Positions 51,001 through 63,982 of a stretch of DNA of 64,000 nucleotides are shown here, piece after piece (the first letter of the stretch is position 1; each line of letters opens with the position of its first letter). The notes beneath the pieces were generated by a model that saw only the letters and a list, made by a program, of their open reading frames with translations, was not told where the DNA came from and searched no databases. The translations under genes and the position numbers were made by a program. The DNA comes from Hemileia vastatrix (Eukaryota > Basidiomycota > Pucciniomycetes > Pucciniales > Zaghouaniaceae): assembly GCA_030280995.1 (NCBI GenBank), contig JASXTE010000027.1, positions 124,001 through 188,000 on the forward strand, written 5' to 3'.

Positions 51001-54000
51001 GAAGGACAAAAGGAATCTCACTTTTCTCTTTCAACTGTAGTGTGAATTACGTAAGTGGGTGAAGGATGCAGAATAAGGAAAAAGGAAAGAAAAAGGAAAG
51101 AAAGAACTAGAAAGAAATAGAAAGAGAGAATAAGCAGCAGAAAGAAGTAAAGAAAGAGCAAAGAGAAGAAGGAACAACTCAACAGAACCAAAAAGAACGA
51201 ATGACTCATCGATTGAATCACTCTGTTCGTTCCTTTCTTCATTCTATTCTTTTCCCTTTCTCTTTCCATGTCTTGTAGGCAAAGAGAAGCAGAATTTAAT
51301 ATGGTCTGGGCCTTTTGTTTGTGTTCCTTTTCTTCCTTTCTCTCTCTTTCATTTTTTCTTTGCACTTTGTGCCTCATTCTTATTCAACAAAGAACCTACA
51401 GCAGACACAGAAAAGCGAACAGACAACACCGAATACACCAAAAAGATAGAAAGAAATAAAGAAAGAAAGAAATAAAGAAAGAAAGAAATAAAGAAAGAAA
51501 GTAAAAGCATCATCCGCAGCATAAAAAAGTGACTGAGTCAAATGAACTCACTCAAGAACAACAGCGAGTGAATTGAACTTTGATGATGCATTTAATTGCT
51601 ATAATATTTGGCAATTTAACGTTATTCTTTTTTATCCTCTTTCACTGTCACTCGAGTCATTCGACTTTTCGACATACAAGATGAAGTTCTTTTATTACTG
51701 GCCATACCATCAGTCAGCTTGACTGTTTTTTGAATATATTAACTCTCACTTTCTCTCACTTTATCTCTCTGTGTATATGTATATAAATATATCTGTCCCT
51801 GTTTCTGTCGACCTGATGCAATTAACAATCAACAGCACCAACTGTTGGCTGTTCACAGTTAGCTATTCACAGTTAGCTATTTGACTGTTGACTGTTAGCT
51901 TCATATTCACCAGTCATAGTGAAAGATGATTTATCATTCGTGCCAAGGGTCGAATTTTATGTTATTTCTTTTTTCATTTTTTAATCTCATCTTTGGCCAC
52001 AAATATTCACATGCATAAATTGTCTACTGTCCTATTCTATGAATACCATAAAGAAAGATAGAAGGGAGAACAAGTTAACTATGAAGGGATAAAATAAAAT
52101 TGTAATCGTATATTCATCTGATGAATGTGTTGATGGATCAACATGGAAACAAAATGGCAACTTGACTAAGTTATTTTATACTGTAGAAAATAGTATGTGC
52201 TTTGCTTTTTAAATTGTAATTTGCAGAGGAGGAAAAAAAATGTATTTAATATAAATTCAGGTTGCACTTAGGGTGACAGTGTCACATACGTTTTTTTTTT
52301 GTACTTGGTAAAAAGTATAAAAATAGTATAAATATAGTTCTTTCACTTGATCTACAGAGTATTTTGCAAGGTAATTACGACCAAGAAGGGAAGAAGAAGA
52401 AGAGAACAAGTGAGGACAAGCAGCAAAGAAGGTAAAAAGGGGAAAAAAAGGTTCCCAAAGTCAAATTGGCCGGTGAGAGAAGGAAGGGAAAACATTTGAA
52501 CAGTTGAGCAGTTGAGTCGTCTTATATTGGACTTTTCGTTAAAAATCAACCATTAGGAAGTATAAATGGTCACTTGAAGTTAAGTTAATGGTCAGATTGG
52601 GAGGTCGTCACAGCTGCTACACACAAACTTACGTATACGTCCATGGTGTATGGTGTATATTCGGTATATTCGGTATACTGGGTCTGTGTGTGTAGACCGT
52701 ATGTTGTAAGGACAAGTTTACTCCTTTGCCTTGTCTCGGAAAGAAGAAAAAAAGTGAAAGAGACCATGCGACTCCTGACAAATGGTTCTCTCTATCACTT
52801 GGGCTCGCAAAAAGTCCTTTTCATCCTTTACTTGTGCAGTGAAGTCGGCGAGTCAACTCGTCGACTTCCAACGCTTCACGGCGTGTCCAAGTATTAGTCA
52901 GCTTGGTCTTTGATAGAATAAAGAAACCAATTGACTTGGAAGTGGGCCGACAGTACAACTGCTCTTTGGATTCAGTGATTGTGTTAAAGTAGAAAAAAAA
53001 GTCCACTTGATTCGACTGTGGTCATATTGCTGTTCGTTTTATGTTACACCCAGTGTCGATCTAGTTGTCAGTTGAAAAGTTCTAACTTTTTATTTTGTCT
53101 TCTTTTTCTTATTTTTTATATATTTTATTCGTTTTTTCTTTTCTTTTTGTTTTTTTTCATTCTTTTTGGTCTCAACATTTGATGTTTCGACAAGTTGCTC
53201 GGTTGGATGGGCCGTTTGTTGATTTGTCTTTCTTCCTCCTCAACAGGCGATGTGAATAGAATACTCAATTTGATGGAAGGGAAAGAAGAGGAAAAAAGGC
53301 AAAAGAAAAGTAAAAGTAAAAGAAGAAGAGAAAGAACAAAGACAGAAGAAGAAAAAGGAAGAGAGACAAAGAGAACGAAGTAGAAAAAAGAGAAAGTTGC
53401 TGTGGAAAAAGAAAATAAAAAGTAAAAAGAAGAAGATAAAATAAAAGCAAATGCCATCATCAAGACTGTTCTTTTTCTCTCTTTCTCTTTCTCTGCTAAA
53501 ATTGATAGGATTTACAGGTTTTTATTCCTCTGTCTATTCCTTACTGAGTTTCACTCTTTTCTCAAATTGGTTTACCATTCACTTCAAGTGAGAAATAAAA
53601 GGACAGAACAAGTCAAAGAGGAGTAAAAGTGACTTACAGTGCTTGCTTTTTTTCTTCCTTTTGTTCTATTGGATGTCTCTTGATTACTAAATGCTTCTTT
53701 TCTCTTTGCTCTTTCTTAACTTGTATTTGGACTTTTACTTTAAGTCATCAATGAACTTGGATGTGAAAAAGAAGTTGTCTCTTCATGAGCGTCTTCATGT
53801 GTGTTTTTTTCTTCTCCTTTCATCAAGGAACGATGCAATGATGCAACGAGGTTTGGCGATCAACATAGTTGATGTAGTTGATGTGAGAGTCAATCATGAG
53901 AATTGGGGAAAAGAGACTAGTGAATAGTGAATGGTAAAATTGCCAAAGATATACCCACAGTCGGCAAGGTAAAGCCAAATTGTCTCGTTCTAAAGGATGG

Positions 54001-57000
54001 AAAAGCTTCACCTTGTCATGAGAAGACATGGTGTGAAATGAATGACACATGTGAACACACAATCTAAGAAAAGGCAAAGAGAAGGAACAAGTAAGGAGAA
54101 GGAAGAACATGAAGAAGAAGAAGAAGAAGACAAGTACAGGGTGAGAGAAAGAGCAAGTCACTGATCAGTGAAATAATCGACGACGAGGAGAAATGATGTC
54201 GATGATCGCCCAAAGTGCGCCATCATAGTAACATAGGCAACTGCATCACCACTTTTATGACTAATGAAAGGCACCACGAGAAGGATAAAAGCCATCAGCA
54301 GGAGTCAGATGGTTCATTTCGTTCTTCCGGTGTCCTTTTTTTCTCTTTCTCTTTCTCTTTCTTTACACATTTTCTCACCAATTCACCTTTTTACTTGTAC
54401 TTTCATCCTTCTTTCTTCTTTCTTTCCTTGCTTAAACTTCCTTTTTCACAGTGTTTCTTTCTAACTTATTTCTCTTTCACTCCATTTCCGGTTATCCCAC
54501 TCACTGTGTGACTGATGTTACCTGGTTACATTTGAACTTTCAAACTTGACAAGAATAAAATAAGAAAAAGTACATCCGAAATCTCAACCTCTCGTTCCTT
54601 CCTGTTACTCTCTTTACACAAAATAAGCATTCTTAAAAGTACTTCTTGCCAACTGACTGACCAGTCAATTGAATGAAAAATATTTTACTGAGAGGAGAAG
54701 AAGAAAAAAAAAGTCTTTTGACTACTTTTCCACCTTTTATACTTTTATCCTGTTCATGAGACTGAGAAGAAGTAAAAGAGGGAAAGAAAGAAACTAACAG
54801 TAACATAAAGTACAAGTGAGTGAGTGAATGAAAGAGAGAAAAAAGTTACAAAGTTACAAAGTCACAAAGTAGACTTGAGGTAACGAAAAGCTTTTTACTT
54901 GTAATCAATTCAGTCTACTTGATCAAAACACAACTCAAGTCAACTTGTACAATTCGATTGACTCTTGGAAACTTTTTTTTCCTTCTTCTTCTCTCTCTTT
55001 TTTTTGCTCTACAATCACAAAGTTTGAGCGAAGAAATAAGTGTATTTTCGAATGTGTTTTACCTTTGACGTTTGTCTACCATAGGATTCAGCTATTTCAT
55101 CATGGAAGACAATTTTGTTCTCTTGTGAAGTGCAGAGTGCACAATGTGTATGTGTGTGTGAGAGAGAGAGAAAGTTGTGTGGCAGTACATTAAACTTGTG
55201 GAAAGGAGGGTGAAACAAGTGAACACAAGTGAAAACAGCGAAAAGGGCAAAAACGAGTGAAAAGTGGCCTCGAGGACACCAAAGGCCAGACAAAGACAAA
55301 ATAGAAGAACAAGTGAGTTTGTTCCGTTGTTCAGAGTAAAAAAAGGGGGGGACAGTGAAGAAGGAAAGAAGTAAAGAACGAAAGAAAGAATGAAACAGAA
55401 AGATCGAGAGAGAAAGAACAGAGGAAAGAAGAAACGTGTGGATCTTCACGATAAAAGAAGAATAAGGGTCCAAGCACAGTTGTACCATCACGAGAATAAG
55501 AGAAAGAGAATAAGAAGAAGATGAAGAAAAAGAAAGAAGAAAAAAAGGGCAAAAAGGGAAAGACAGAAAGAATCAGATTGTTTTTTGCTTGCTTCAACTG
55601 CCATTGGAGTTCTTTGAACTCGATTCAACTCAAATCGAGTTGGGATGGTTGGGCGATCGACATTGACTGTGTCACTTTGACGAAAAAAAAGGGAAGAAGA
55701 GGAAGAAGAAAGTAAAGACAAGAGAAAGAAGAGAAAGAGAGAAATAACTGAGAGGAAAAAGATGAAAAGACTTTAGATGTAGGAGAATCGGTCTGTGTGC
55801 TTGACTGGTCTTTAGTTCTGCGCATAAAAATGAAATTATGCCGATGTACATTAGATGTCTTTCTTTGTTTTTCTGTCTCATCGAAGAATTGAGTGGATGA
55901 AGGGAAAACAAGTTGAGTGAAGTGTAATTTTAGAAGAAGAAGAACTTCTGCTGATGCAAAGACTTACAGTTCTTTGTTTAGCTTCAAAATCAATTTTCAT
56001 CCTCTTTAAGAACTTTCTGCACGAATAGTGAGCTTCGACTTTTGCCTTTTGCCTAAATTTTGTCTTCTTTCTGCTGGTACAAGACGAATCAAGGGAAAAA
56101 GAAGTAGCAAAAAAAAAAAGAAGGAAGAAAAAAAAGAAATAAAAAAAACTTCCACCGGAGGAAGAAGCGAGACAAGGAAAAAGACAAAGAGAAACTGAGT
56201 AAAAGAAGGAAAGAAATAAGGAAAAAGGACACATTGAAATGGGCAAGAAAATTCGTTGATCTGAAGGAAGGAACATTCAACATACAACAGTGAACATTGA
56301 ACATTGAAACATTGAAACACTGAACACAGAACACAGAACATGGAACGGAGGAGTAGACAAGGCGAGAGAAAAGCAGAGAGGGAGAAAGAGAAAGATTTCA
56401 TCCAGGGAAAAAGAAGAATTAACTGTGATTGCTGCCACGGCTACTGTTTGTGTCCTCCAATCATCCAGTGCATTTGTGTCCTCATGTCACTCACACGGAC
56501 TCACAAAACTCGTTCAACTCACAGAACTCACATGGAAGACCAGATTCTGTGTCACTTTGTCCTTCTTTCTCTCTCTCTCGGTTCTTTTTCCTTTTATTCT
56601 TTTCCTTTAGCTTGTTCTTCTTCTTCTCCTTTTCCTTTGCTTCTTCTTCTCTCTCTCTCTCCGTGTCAAGTGAACATCGGAATTTTGCTGATCTCGCCAT
56701 CCAAACCGGCAGTTGGGTTCTTGGACAGCTGGACAGCGACAGCAGTTGAGCAGTTCACTCATCGGTCTTTTTCTCTCCCCTGAAAATGACCAAGGATACA
56801 CTCCTTGTATTCTAAGGATGAATAATTTATTTGGTCTCTTTTGCCCCTTTGTGTGACAGATGCACATGTGTCACATTCACAACACCAGCTGAGTGAGAAG
56901 TTTCACCAAAGCGAGTGTCGTCAAAGTATCACAAGCGGTCACAACAAGATGAATCAAATGCCACTTTTGTCTGAGAGAAAAGATGAACATAAGTAAATAT

Positions 57001-57550
57001 CTTTCTTATAAACTAGTGCACTACTCAAATTCATATTTAATGTTCTAACTGTATACAGTTTATTTGTAACTTGTCCAGTCAACGACGAGTGTAGTGTGAG
57101 GTAAGAACAATTGAGACTGTTGTCTAGTCTCATGTTTACTTGGTAGACAAGAGAGTGAAGTAGAACAATCGACGGATGTGGAAAAGGGAGAAGAATAAAG
57201 AGTACAGAAGTGAGAGAAAAGAAGAAGAAAAAAAAGAGAAAAGAGAAAAGATTCACCCGCCGAAGTTTGGATGGCGTAACACATGGCACTGATGGCCTCT
57301 CTTGTATTCTCGTGACAGGAGAACTCGAGCAAGAATTGCAACCAGTACTCAAATGAATGGCCCTCACTCTTCTCATCTCGCCTCATCTTTCTTACACACA
57401 GTGAAAGCTTATGCAGTGTAACTTTTCTTCTCTTTCTCTTATTCGCTTATTCGCTTATTCTCTTATTCTCTTATTCTCTTATTTTCTTATTGTATGATTC
57501 TTTCTTTCTTCCCTTCTCTCTTTCTCTTGTACTCAGTCAGTTGACTCAGT

Positions 57551-57589
<39 letters not shown>

Positions 57590-58857
57590 TCTACATTTGG
57601 CAATACAAACTCAGCAAAAAGGAAAAAGAAAAAAGAAAAAATAGGAAAAAGAAATATACTACATGCAACACAGTGCACAATCAAAGTGAAAAGGAAGGAG
57701 TAAATCAGTTTACAAAGGAAAAAGGAAACATTTCAGGACTTACGGTTCTTTACTCATATTACACTTGATCGAAAAGTGAAATATTTTTGTCAAGTCATTT
57801 TTATTTTCTTCCTCAACCGTAAGTAAAGACTATGCAAAAGAGAAAAATAGAAAAATAGAAGAAGAAGAAAAGTAAAAGAAAAGGATACAAAAAAGGATAC
57901 AGGAAAAGAAGGAGGAGAATTTCTCAATGTCTTATTCTCTTTTCGCAAACTAATTTATATCATGAATGGTTGAGATGAACAAATGACATTTTGGTGATGA
58001 GTGAGTCATTTGTCGAGACTTGTTCAGTAACTACCAGTTTGAGTATTTTTTGTGCATATCATTTTTCCTTGACTGCTTGCTTTTGGCCATTTTAAGCTGA
58101 GTGAAGCATCAGTCATCAAGGATGCAGACCGCGTCAAGCGTAAAGAGGAGCGAAGGACCAAGTCAAGACTTGTCGATTTGGCATGCAAGGCACACATGTC
58201 GAAGAGAGAACAAAGATATGAACAGGAGGGAGTGAAGAGGGAGAAGGCAAAAGGCAAAAGAGAACAAGGAACAAGGAACAAGGCAGACCGAGCAGCAAAT
58301 AAAGAGAGAAGTAAGGAAAGAAGGATAAAAGTAAGACAGATAGAGAAAAAGTGAGAGTGAGAATAGAGAGTGAAAGTCCAAGTAAAATTCCAAGTAAAAG
58401 GAAAAGGAGAGAGAAAGAATTTCATACACGAAAACAAGAGAACAATTGACGACCATCCAATGGTTCAATTGGTCAATGGGTGAATTCTGTGAAGAACAGG
58501 AACGATAGAACCAAAAATACCACCCACTCACTTGATTTTTTTTATTTCTTTGTCCATGAAAATGGCTTTTTTTTCTCTTCTTTTTAGATGCACCGTCCAT
58601 CTTGTCACTCATGTACAACAAGGACCAGCAAAGACATGGTAAAAAGAGCCCAAAAGAAGAAGAAGAAGAAGAATCTACACGATTCACAGTAGAAAAGAAT
58701 TCGAATAAAAGGAAACCCTCGACGTCACGGACAGCAAGAGATTCTGCTTTAACTTCGTTGGGAGAAAAAGTAGACTCAGCAAGATCTTTCACATCATCAT
58801 CATCGTCATCATCTAAATCAATTTTACCTCATTTTTCGGCATGGACATTATCATCAC

Positions 58858-58888
<31 letters not shown>

Positions 58889-60766
58889 TTCTTTAAAGTC
58901 AAATGTACATCAAGCCAAGACAGCTTTTTTCACATCATCAAATGACCAGTTAAACCACATGAGTGAATCTCAATATCCTTATTCAAATATGATGCTTCAC
59001 AATAATGTACCAGATCCACCCGGTCGACCATATGTAAACTGGAATACAGATTCTTTCAAACCGTATTTTGATCCATTGCCAGGTGATACAAATGTTACTG
59101 CTCAGTTAGGAAAGTCTACCTTCTTAAGGTGCCGCATCAACAAATCACCGATGAACCTGTAAGTACAAAACCAGGACAAAAGGAAGGTACTAACAGTATA
59201 CAATGAACATAACAATGAACAATGAATAGCCTGAACAGTGTGAACAGTGTGAACAGTGTGAATACGATGAACAATCAACTATCAACAATCGAATGAAATC
59301 TAATGAATCGAATGAGTTCAGTGAATGAAATGAATAAAATAGGTAAATTACTTGACAAGTGAGGACTAACCAGGGAAATAAATTAACTGACGAAGAGTCC
59401 ATAGACACATTCTTGAGTACAAGTGAGAGAGAAAGAACGAAACGTAAGAACCAAAGGAAAAAGAGAAACCAAGAGAAACGAAAGAAAAAAAAGTACAAGT
59501 ACATCAGCACACAAGTACAAAAGAAATGAAAGGAGAAGAAGAAAAAGGGAAACAGTGCACGAGAAACAAGTGGAAAGAACTCCAAAAGTAAAGGAAAGAA
59601 AAACAGGACAAAGAGAAATAAGAGAGAGAAAAAGAGAGAAAAGCAAAAGAAAGGAAAAAATAATCAGAACACAAAGGAAGTAAGGAACCTTCTGGTGCTA
59701 ATGAGGAGAAAAAACCGAGCTCAATCTGCTTGGATTCACTTGGCACTCAGTTAGTTGTTCATGTCATCAGGTGCATATGCAACTCGACGGTAAAGAATTG
59801 AGTAGAAGAAGAACTCGAAGAACTCGAAGGAAAAAACAAAAACACACGCGAACCGGCACAACGATGAATGATTGACTTGAGATGTCTCAATCGTGATCAA
59901 CATTCACCTGTGGGGAAAAATTTTCTTTCTATCTACCGTCTAATCCTAAGGAACATTGATTAACATTTATTTTTATATATATATATATTTTTGATGATGT
60001 TTGATTAATTCGAGATGTTTTCCTTCCTTTCCTTTTACAAGGTTTCTTGGGTACGTCAGCGAGACCTACAAATTATTTCATCAGGACAGTACATTTACAC
60101 CACAGATTTAAGATTCAAACCAATGCATGTGGATAGAAGTGAAGATTGGTATTTACAAATAGAAGATGTTCAAAAAGAAGATACAGGAACTTATGAATGT
60201 CAAGGTAAGTTCGTTATTTTTTTTTCAAAGGATGAACAAGATGTTCATCACAACGATTTAATAAACTTCCTTCGTCAGTACAACAATAAATTTCGACGTA
60301 TTAGATGTCCACAAAGACAAATGTTCATATAAATAACATTCATAAGGACAGATGAACATGTTTACCGATATATATCACATTCAATTGATCATATTGACAT
60401 AATGGTAACCTATGTGTGACTTTCATCTTAATCTTCTTCTCTCTCTTTTTCTCTTGTCTCATTTATTGCCATGTTCTCATCTCTCTTGGCAGTGAGTACG
60501 GATGCGGATATGTCACTGAGTTTCGTTCTCAACGTCATTGGTAAGTAAATTGCATTCAAGCTGGCAAAGCACAAGCAAAGAAGCAAAAAAGCAAAGAAGC
60601 ATAGAACAAAAGAATGTCCAGTCAATGTTTGTCTGTGATTTCCTTTGTCAATCAGCTGTTTGTAACTGTTTTTTTTCCATTTGACCCTCCCTCACACTAA
60701 GTGGCCTTCGATGTCGTTACGATTGACCAATGCTTCTTCTTGCTTGTTATTTCTCTCTTCTTTCTT

Positions 60767-60808
<42 letters not shown>

Positions 60809-61731
60809 TACTCAGCAATTGCATGCATTGACTGTTCACTTAAACCTTTTTCCCTTTGTTCATCCATTGATAGCACTTACTCAATCTTTTTCTTCTCTCT
60901 TTCTTTTTTTTCTTCTTCTTCTGTTCTTCTTTTATCCGCTGCTCTTTTTCCTGTCTGCTCATTGTATGTTGAACCTGGTGACACATCAACAACCAACCAA
61001 CCATCAACCATTGACCATTGGCCATCGACCATCGACCGTTGACCATCAACCATGGTACTTAATCTACTTTTTGGGGTGTATTTTCTCTTCTTTTCTTCTT
61101 TTTCCTTTTCTCTCATCTCTTCGAACTTTCTCATTGTCTTACGTGACTCGAAACATTTGATTCATCCTGTGATGTTGCCTTGTTACGTTGGTCACCAATC
61201 GTAAACAAACAAACAAACCCACACACACACACATCCTCATCCTCATCCACATCCTCATCCACATATACAGAAGCTAAATCCGAAATCATTGGAGGTCCAT
61301 CTCAGTCAGTTAAATCAGGATCTAACATTGCACTCACCTGTGTCATTAACCAAACAGCATCACCTCCAATGTTTATTTACTGGTATAAAAATCAAAAAGT
61401 AATCGACTTTGGTGCATCAGCATCACATTCAGACTCGAGTGCATTATCGAGTTCAGGTGGTCGAATATCAGTATCAACAGAAAAAGGTCCAACTACCGTA
61501 TCGATATTGAGAATAACTGAAGTAACACTAGAAGATGCAGGCAATTATTCTTGCACACCAATTCCAACATATGCAGACATTGCCAATGTTACTTTAAATG
61601 TACTTAAAGCTTCATCCCATGGTGAAGGATCACCAGCTGCTATTCAAAGAAACGATCGAAGTCCACTTGCGTCCAACGCAGCATTAATTATTGCTGTTAA
61701 TTTGTTACTTCAACCATTCACCTCTAGATGA
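44729..61731 (+). CDS. dpr: Dpr-family cell-surface protein, five exons on plus strand (one frame break)
   Basis: Exons are 44729-45000 (start and signal/membrane segment, probable), 58588-59158, 60042-60204, 60493-60540 and 61271-61731. The product has a signal segment, a charged and Ser-rich linker, Ig1, Ig2 and a hydrophobic tail with polar end (ALIIAVNLLLQPFTSR) that fits GPI attachment. Dpr marks are NVTAQLGKSTFLRC, VSWVRQRD, YTTDLRF, EDWYLQI, EDTGTYEC, GGRISVSTEKGPTT and LEDAGNYSC. Known family members act at neuronal surfaces and bind DIP partners. Junction phases are 1, 0, 1, 1. One base is missing in the A-run near 59131-59136, shifting the frame just before the 59158 donor; allowing for it, the five exons total 505 codons including the stop. 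This paralogue of the 8.4-13.2 kb gene lies head-to-head with it. No close AATAAA was seen. Confidence 0.87.
49310..49334. repeat. (GA)n microsatellite
   Basis: An uninterrupted AG array of about 12 units inside a longer purine-rich stretch. Confidence 0.9.
51445..51500. repeat. Tandem purine repeat, 16-base unit
   Basis: Three to four copies of an AGAAAGAAATAAAGAA-type unit follow one another. Confidence 0.8.
57551..57590. repeat. (AGTC)n tetranucleotide microsatellite
   Basis: Tandem CAGT/AGTC units with a few single-base interruptions, in the middle of a long intron. Confidence 0.85.
58588..59158 (+). CDS. dpr: dpr-like plus gene, exon with Ser-rich linker and first half of Ig1
   Basis: The acceptor is CTTCTTTTTAG|AT in phase 1 and the donor AACCT|GTAAGT. 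It encodes a Lys/Glu-rich part, two Ser runs made by TCA repeats, a PDPPGRPYVNW lead-in and NVTAQLGKSTFLRCRI. After RI the frame shifts: ATCAACAAATCACC reads with one A fewer than the minus-strand paralogue needs (KQITDE). The current frame therefore runs into the TAA inside the donor. The exon is 571 nt; 572 would keep phase. Confidence 0.87.
60042..60204 (+). CDS. dpr: dpr-like plus gene, exon for second half of Ig1
   Basis: The acceptor is TTTTACAAG|GTTTCTTGG in phase 0 and the donor GTCAAG|GTAAGT in phase 1. It encodes VSWVRQRDLQIISSGQYIY, then DLRFKP, EDWYLQIEDVQ and EDTGTYEC. It holds the core Trp and the second Ig1 Cys. The frame is intact. Confidence 0.92.
60205..60492 (+). other. Intron before the micro-exon, plus gene
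   Basis: A 288-nt intron with GTAAGT donor and CTCTTGGCAG acceptor. Confidence 0.85.
60493..60540 (+). CDS. dpr: dpr-like plus gene, 48-nt micro-exon
   Basis: Acceptor TTGGCAG|TG, donor CATTG|GTAAGT, phase 1 on both sides. With the flanking G it encodes VSTDADMSLSFVLNVI, matching the minus-strand micro-exon in length and in MSLSF-LNVI. Confidence 0.9.
60541..61270 (+). other. Intron before the Ig2 exon, plus gene
   Basis: A 730-nt intron with GTAAGT donor and ATATACAG acceptor. It contains a (CT)n array at about 60773-60805 and a degenerate CCATCGACCATTGAC repeat at about 60990-61052. Confidence 0.85.
60773..60805. repeat. (CT)n microsatellite in a dpr intron
   Basis: An uninterrupted dinucleotide array of about 16 units. 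Confidence 0.95.
61271..61731 (+). CDS. dpr: dpr-like plus gene, last exon: Ig2 and C-terminal hydrophobic tail
   Basis: The acceptor is ACATATACAG|AA in phase 1 and the stop TGA is at 61729-61731. It encodes EIIGGPSQSVKSGSNIALTC, the core Trp in FIYWYKNQKV, the Dpr-typical GGRISVSTEKGPTT and LEDAGNYSC. The C-terminus has SPAAIQ and a short hydrophobic segment consistent with a GPI signal. The frame is fully open, unlike the minus-strand copy. Confidence 0.92.
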
Positions 61732-63982
61732 GCGAATAATTTTAATGGTGGTAAATCAATTCATTGGACACAGACAGGGCTCAACGTCACCAGATCGGGC
61801 AGACAAATACACTCTGTAAACTCTTCTTCTCCCACACACACACACAAACAGAGAGAAACAGAGAGAGAAAGACAAAGATACAGAAGACACAAGAAACACA
61901 CATACATTTACTTACTTTTCTTTGAGTCATTTGTTTGGCCCGAATTGAGCAAGGATCATTTATGTCACTGGCAGGGCCATCCGTTGAATCCATTGGCTCT
62001 TTGGCTCTTTGGCTCTTTCAATCCATCGACTGGATCCATCAGCATCCTTTAAGGCTTAACTCTGTGAATGTTAGAACGTTAGAACGGTAGAAGTGTGGCT
62101 CGTTGCTTCTTGTTCGACTCAGTCATCGCGTCACTTAGTCATTCTGTATCTCTCACACATTAACTCATTGACTAAGTCACCCTTTTCCTTTATTCTTTTT
62201 CACCATTTTGCCTGTTTTACCATTGAACATTGAATGGTGTGACTGTTACTTTTTCCTTCATTTATTTGGACATTTTGCCGTTGACTCTTTGACTCTTTGG
62301 CGGTGATCCACAAGCTATTCCCTTCTTTCAACTCATTCAACTTGCTCCTTTAGTTGACTCGTGACTACTGTTACACCAAAATCACGAGAAGCAATTGTGC
62401 CTCCATTTGAGCCTCTTCCTTCCTTACGGTGGTCATTATGGCATCATTCACTTAGTCACTTTGTCGAGGGATGATGACTGCGATTATGATGATGATGATG
62501 TAGCTCAGAGCATACAAGCAAGACAATAGACACCCACCCACCCTGGCTGATCCGGCCAGATATGTAAGAGACAAACCGAAGAAGAAGACAAAGAGAGAAA
62601 GAGAGGGACAAACCAGCAGACAAGTAGAGGATGAAAATACAGAGAAAGAGAAACACACATACACACACACAGTCATATACAGACAGATACAGACACACAA
62701 TTGAGAGCCGCAACAAATAACTCACTAAACATCAGCATCAGTAGTTTCAGCATCAGTGAGAAAATTTCTTCCCATACCGATTTAAGTCGTAAATCCATGT
62801 CCATTATCATGTCCCCCATTGTCATCAAGTCTCATCAAACATACAAGTGAAGACTTTGTAAGCAGATGCTCGTGTCTGTGTACAGAGAAGAACAGAAGGA
62901 AAGGGAAGAGAAAAGAATAAATAAAATAGACAGAAAGAAGAAGATGAAGAAGAAGACAAAGTTAAAGCACAGAATATAACAGAATATTAACAGAGCGACA
63001 GTAAATTTACTCACTAACTGACTGACTCACTTACTCATTGTGACTTGAAGGACGAAACAAGAACAAAGTGGACATTAGACAAGGACCATTCGTTTGTTCA
63101 TGCGAAGAAAAAAGAATGAAAGAATGAAAGAATAGTTAAGACAGCAGCTTGAACCACACACATGTCATTTTATCTGAGCCATCATGGCTTGGTCAGTCGA
63201 GTATGTCAGACAAAAGGCAAGACAAGGGAAGGAAAGAACTCTGAAAGAAGGAAAGAACGAAGAAGAAGAAGACGAACAATCTATCTAACATCCAACATCC
63301 AACATCCAACATCCAGTGTTCAGTGAACATACAACATCTCAGGAAAATTCGACAAAAACAAGAACAAGTCAACTCAAGTCTACTCTACTGTATTCCATGA
63401 CCAATGGAAAATATATCGTTAAATGAATCTGTCCTAACAACTGTCCAGTTTACAGTGTTCAGTGTCACTCAAGGTCTGATTCAGTTATTTTATTTATTTG
63501 TTTTCTTCTGCTCGTTCTGTCCTTAGGTACGAGTTGACTTGAATTGAAGCAAGTTCAACTTGTACCAAGTGGTCAAGTGAAAATAACTGTAACAAAAAAA
63601 AGCAACAAAATAAGCAAAGAAGAAGAAGAAGAAGAAGAAAAACAGTATCGGCATCAGTAAGGAAGAGGAAAGAAGAAGAAGAAGAAGAAAAAACTAAAGA
63701 AAGAACGAAGAAAGCAGTTACATCTTCAAAGTTGCCGACTTACAAGTGTACAAGTGTACAAATGTACAAGTGTACAACTGCCAAAACTAAAAGAGACACA
63801 CATTGAAGGCGACACATGGAAAACTCCAAACTTCCAAAATCCACTGTGTCTGTCTTTGGTTTACTTCTTTTCGGTCTTTTTGGTCCTTTTGGTCTTGTGT
63901 TTGCATCAATCAGTCTTTTTCATGTCCACTGGTCCATCAATTTTTTTGTTGTTGTTGTTGCTCTTTCTTTTCGTCCACTGCT
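61732..63982. other. Repeat-rich region after the plus dpr-like gene
   Basis: The 3' UTR of the dpr-like gene should start here, but the first AATAAA I see is near 62917. Features are CA-rich repeats (about 61833-61850 and 62650-62700), a GGCTCTTT triplication at about 61999-62020, an (ACATCCA)n array at about 63290-63317 and GAA tracts near 63620-63700. No supported gene. Confidence 0.5.

Larger units (their letters stand above)
45001..58587 (+). other. Probable 13.6 kb first intron of the plus dpr-like gene
   Basis: The interval contains (ATTC)n at about 46305-46346, (GA)n at 49310-49334, a 16-base AAGAAAGAAATAAAG-type repeat at 51445-51500, TTATTCTCTT-type repeats at about 57440-57492 and (AGTC)n at about 57551-57590. 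Long polypurine and polypyrimidine tracts fill much of the rest. Frames at 46371-46748 (Asn-rich), 47234-47380 and 57060-57386 (minus strand) have some mixed composition but no supporting splice or domain evidence. No gene is accepted here. Confidence 0.45.

Noticed and set aside
56006..56401. Cys/Phe/Val-rich frames around GAACATTGAAACATTGAA repeats
   Set aside because: They reflect short tandem repeats read in several open frames at once.
57060..57386. Minus-strand frame beginning MRRDEKSEGHSFEYWLQF
   Set aside because: Only the first 45 codons look protein-like, the rest is a repeat translation, and the base composition is unlike the real exons.
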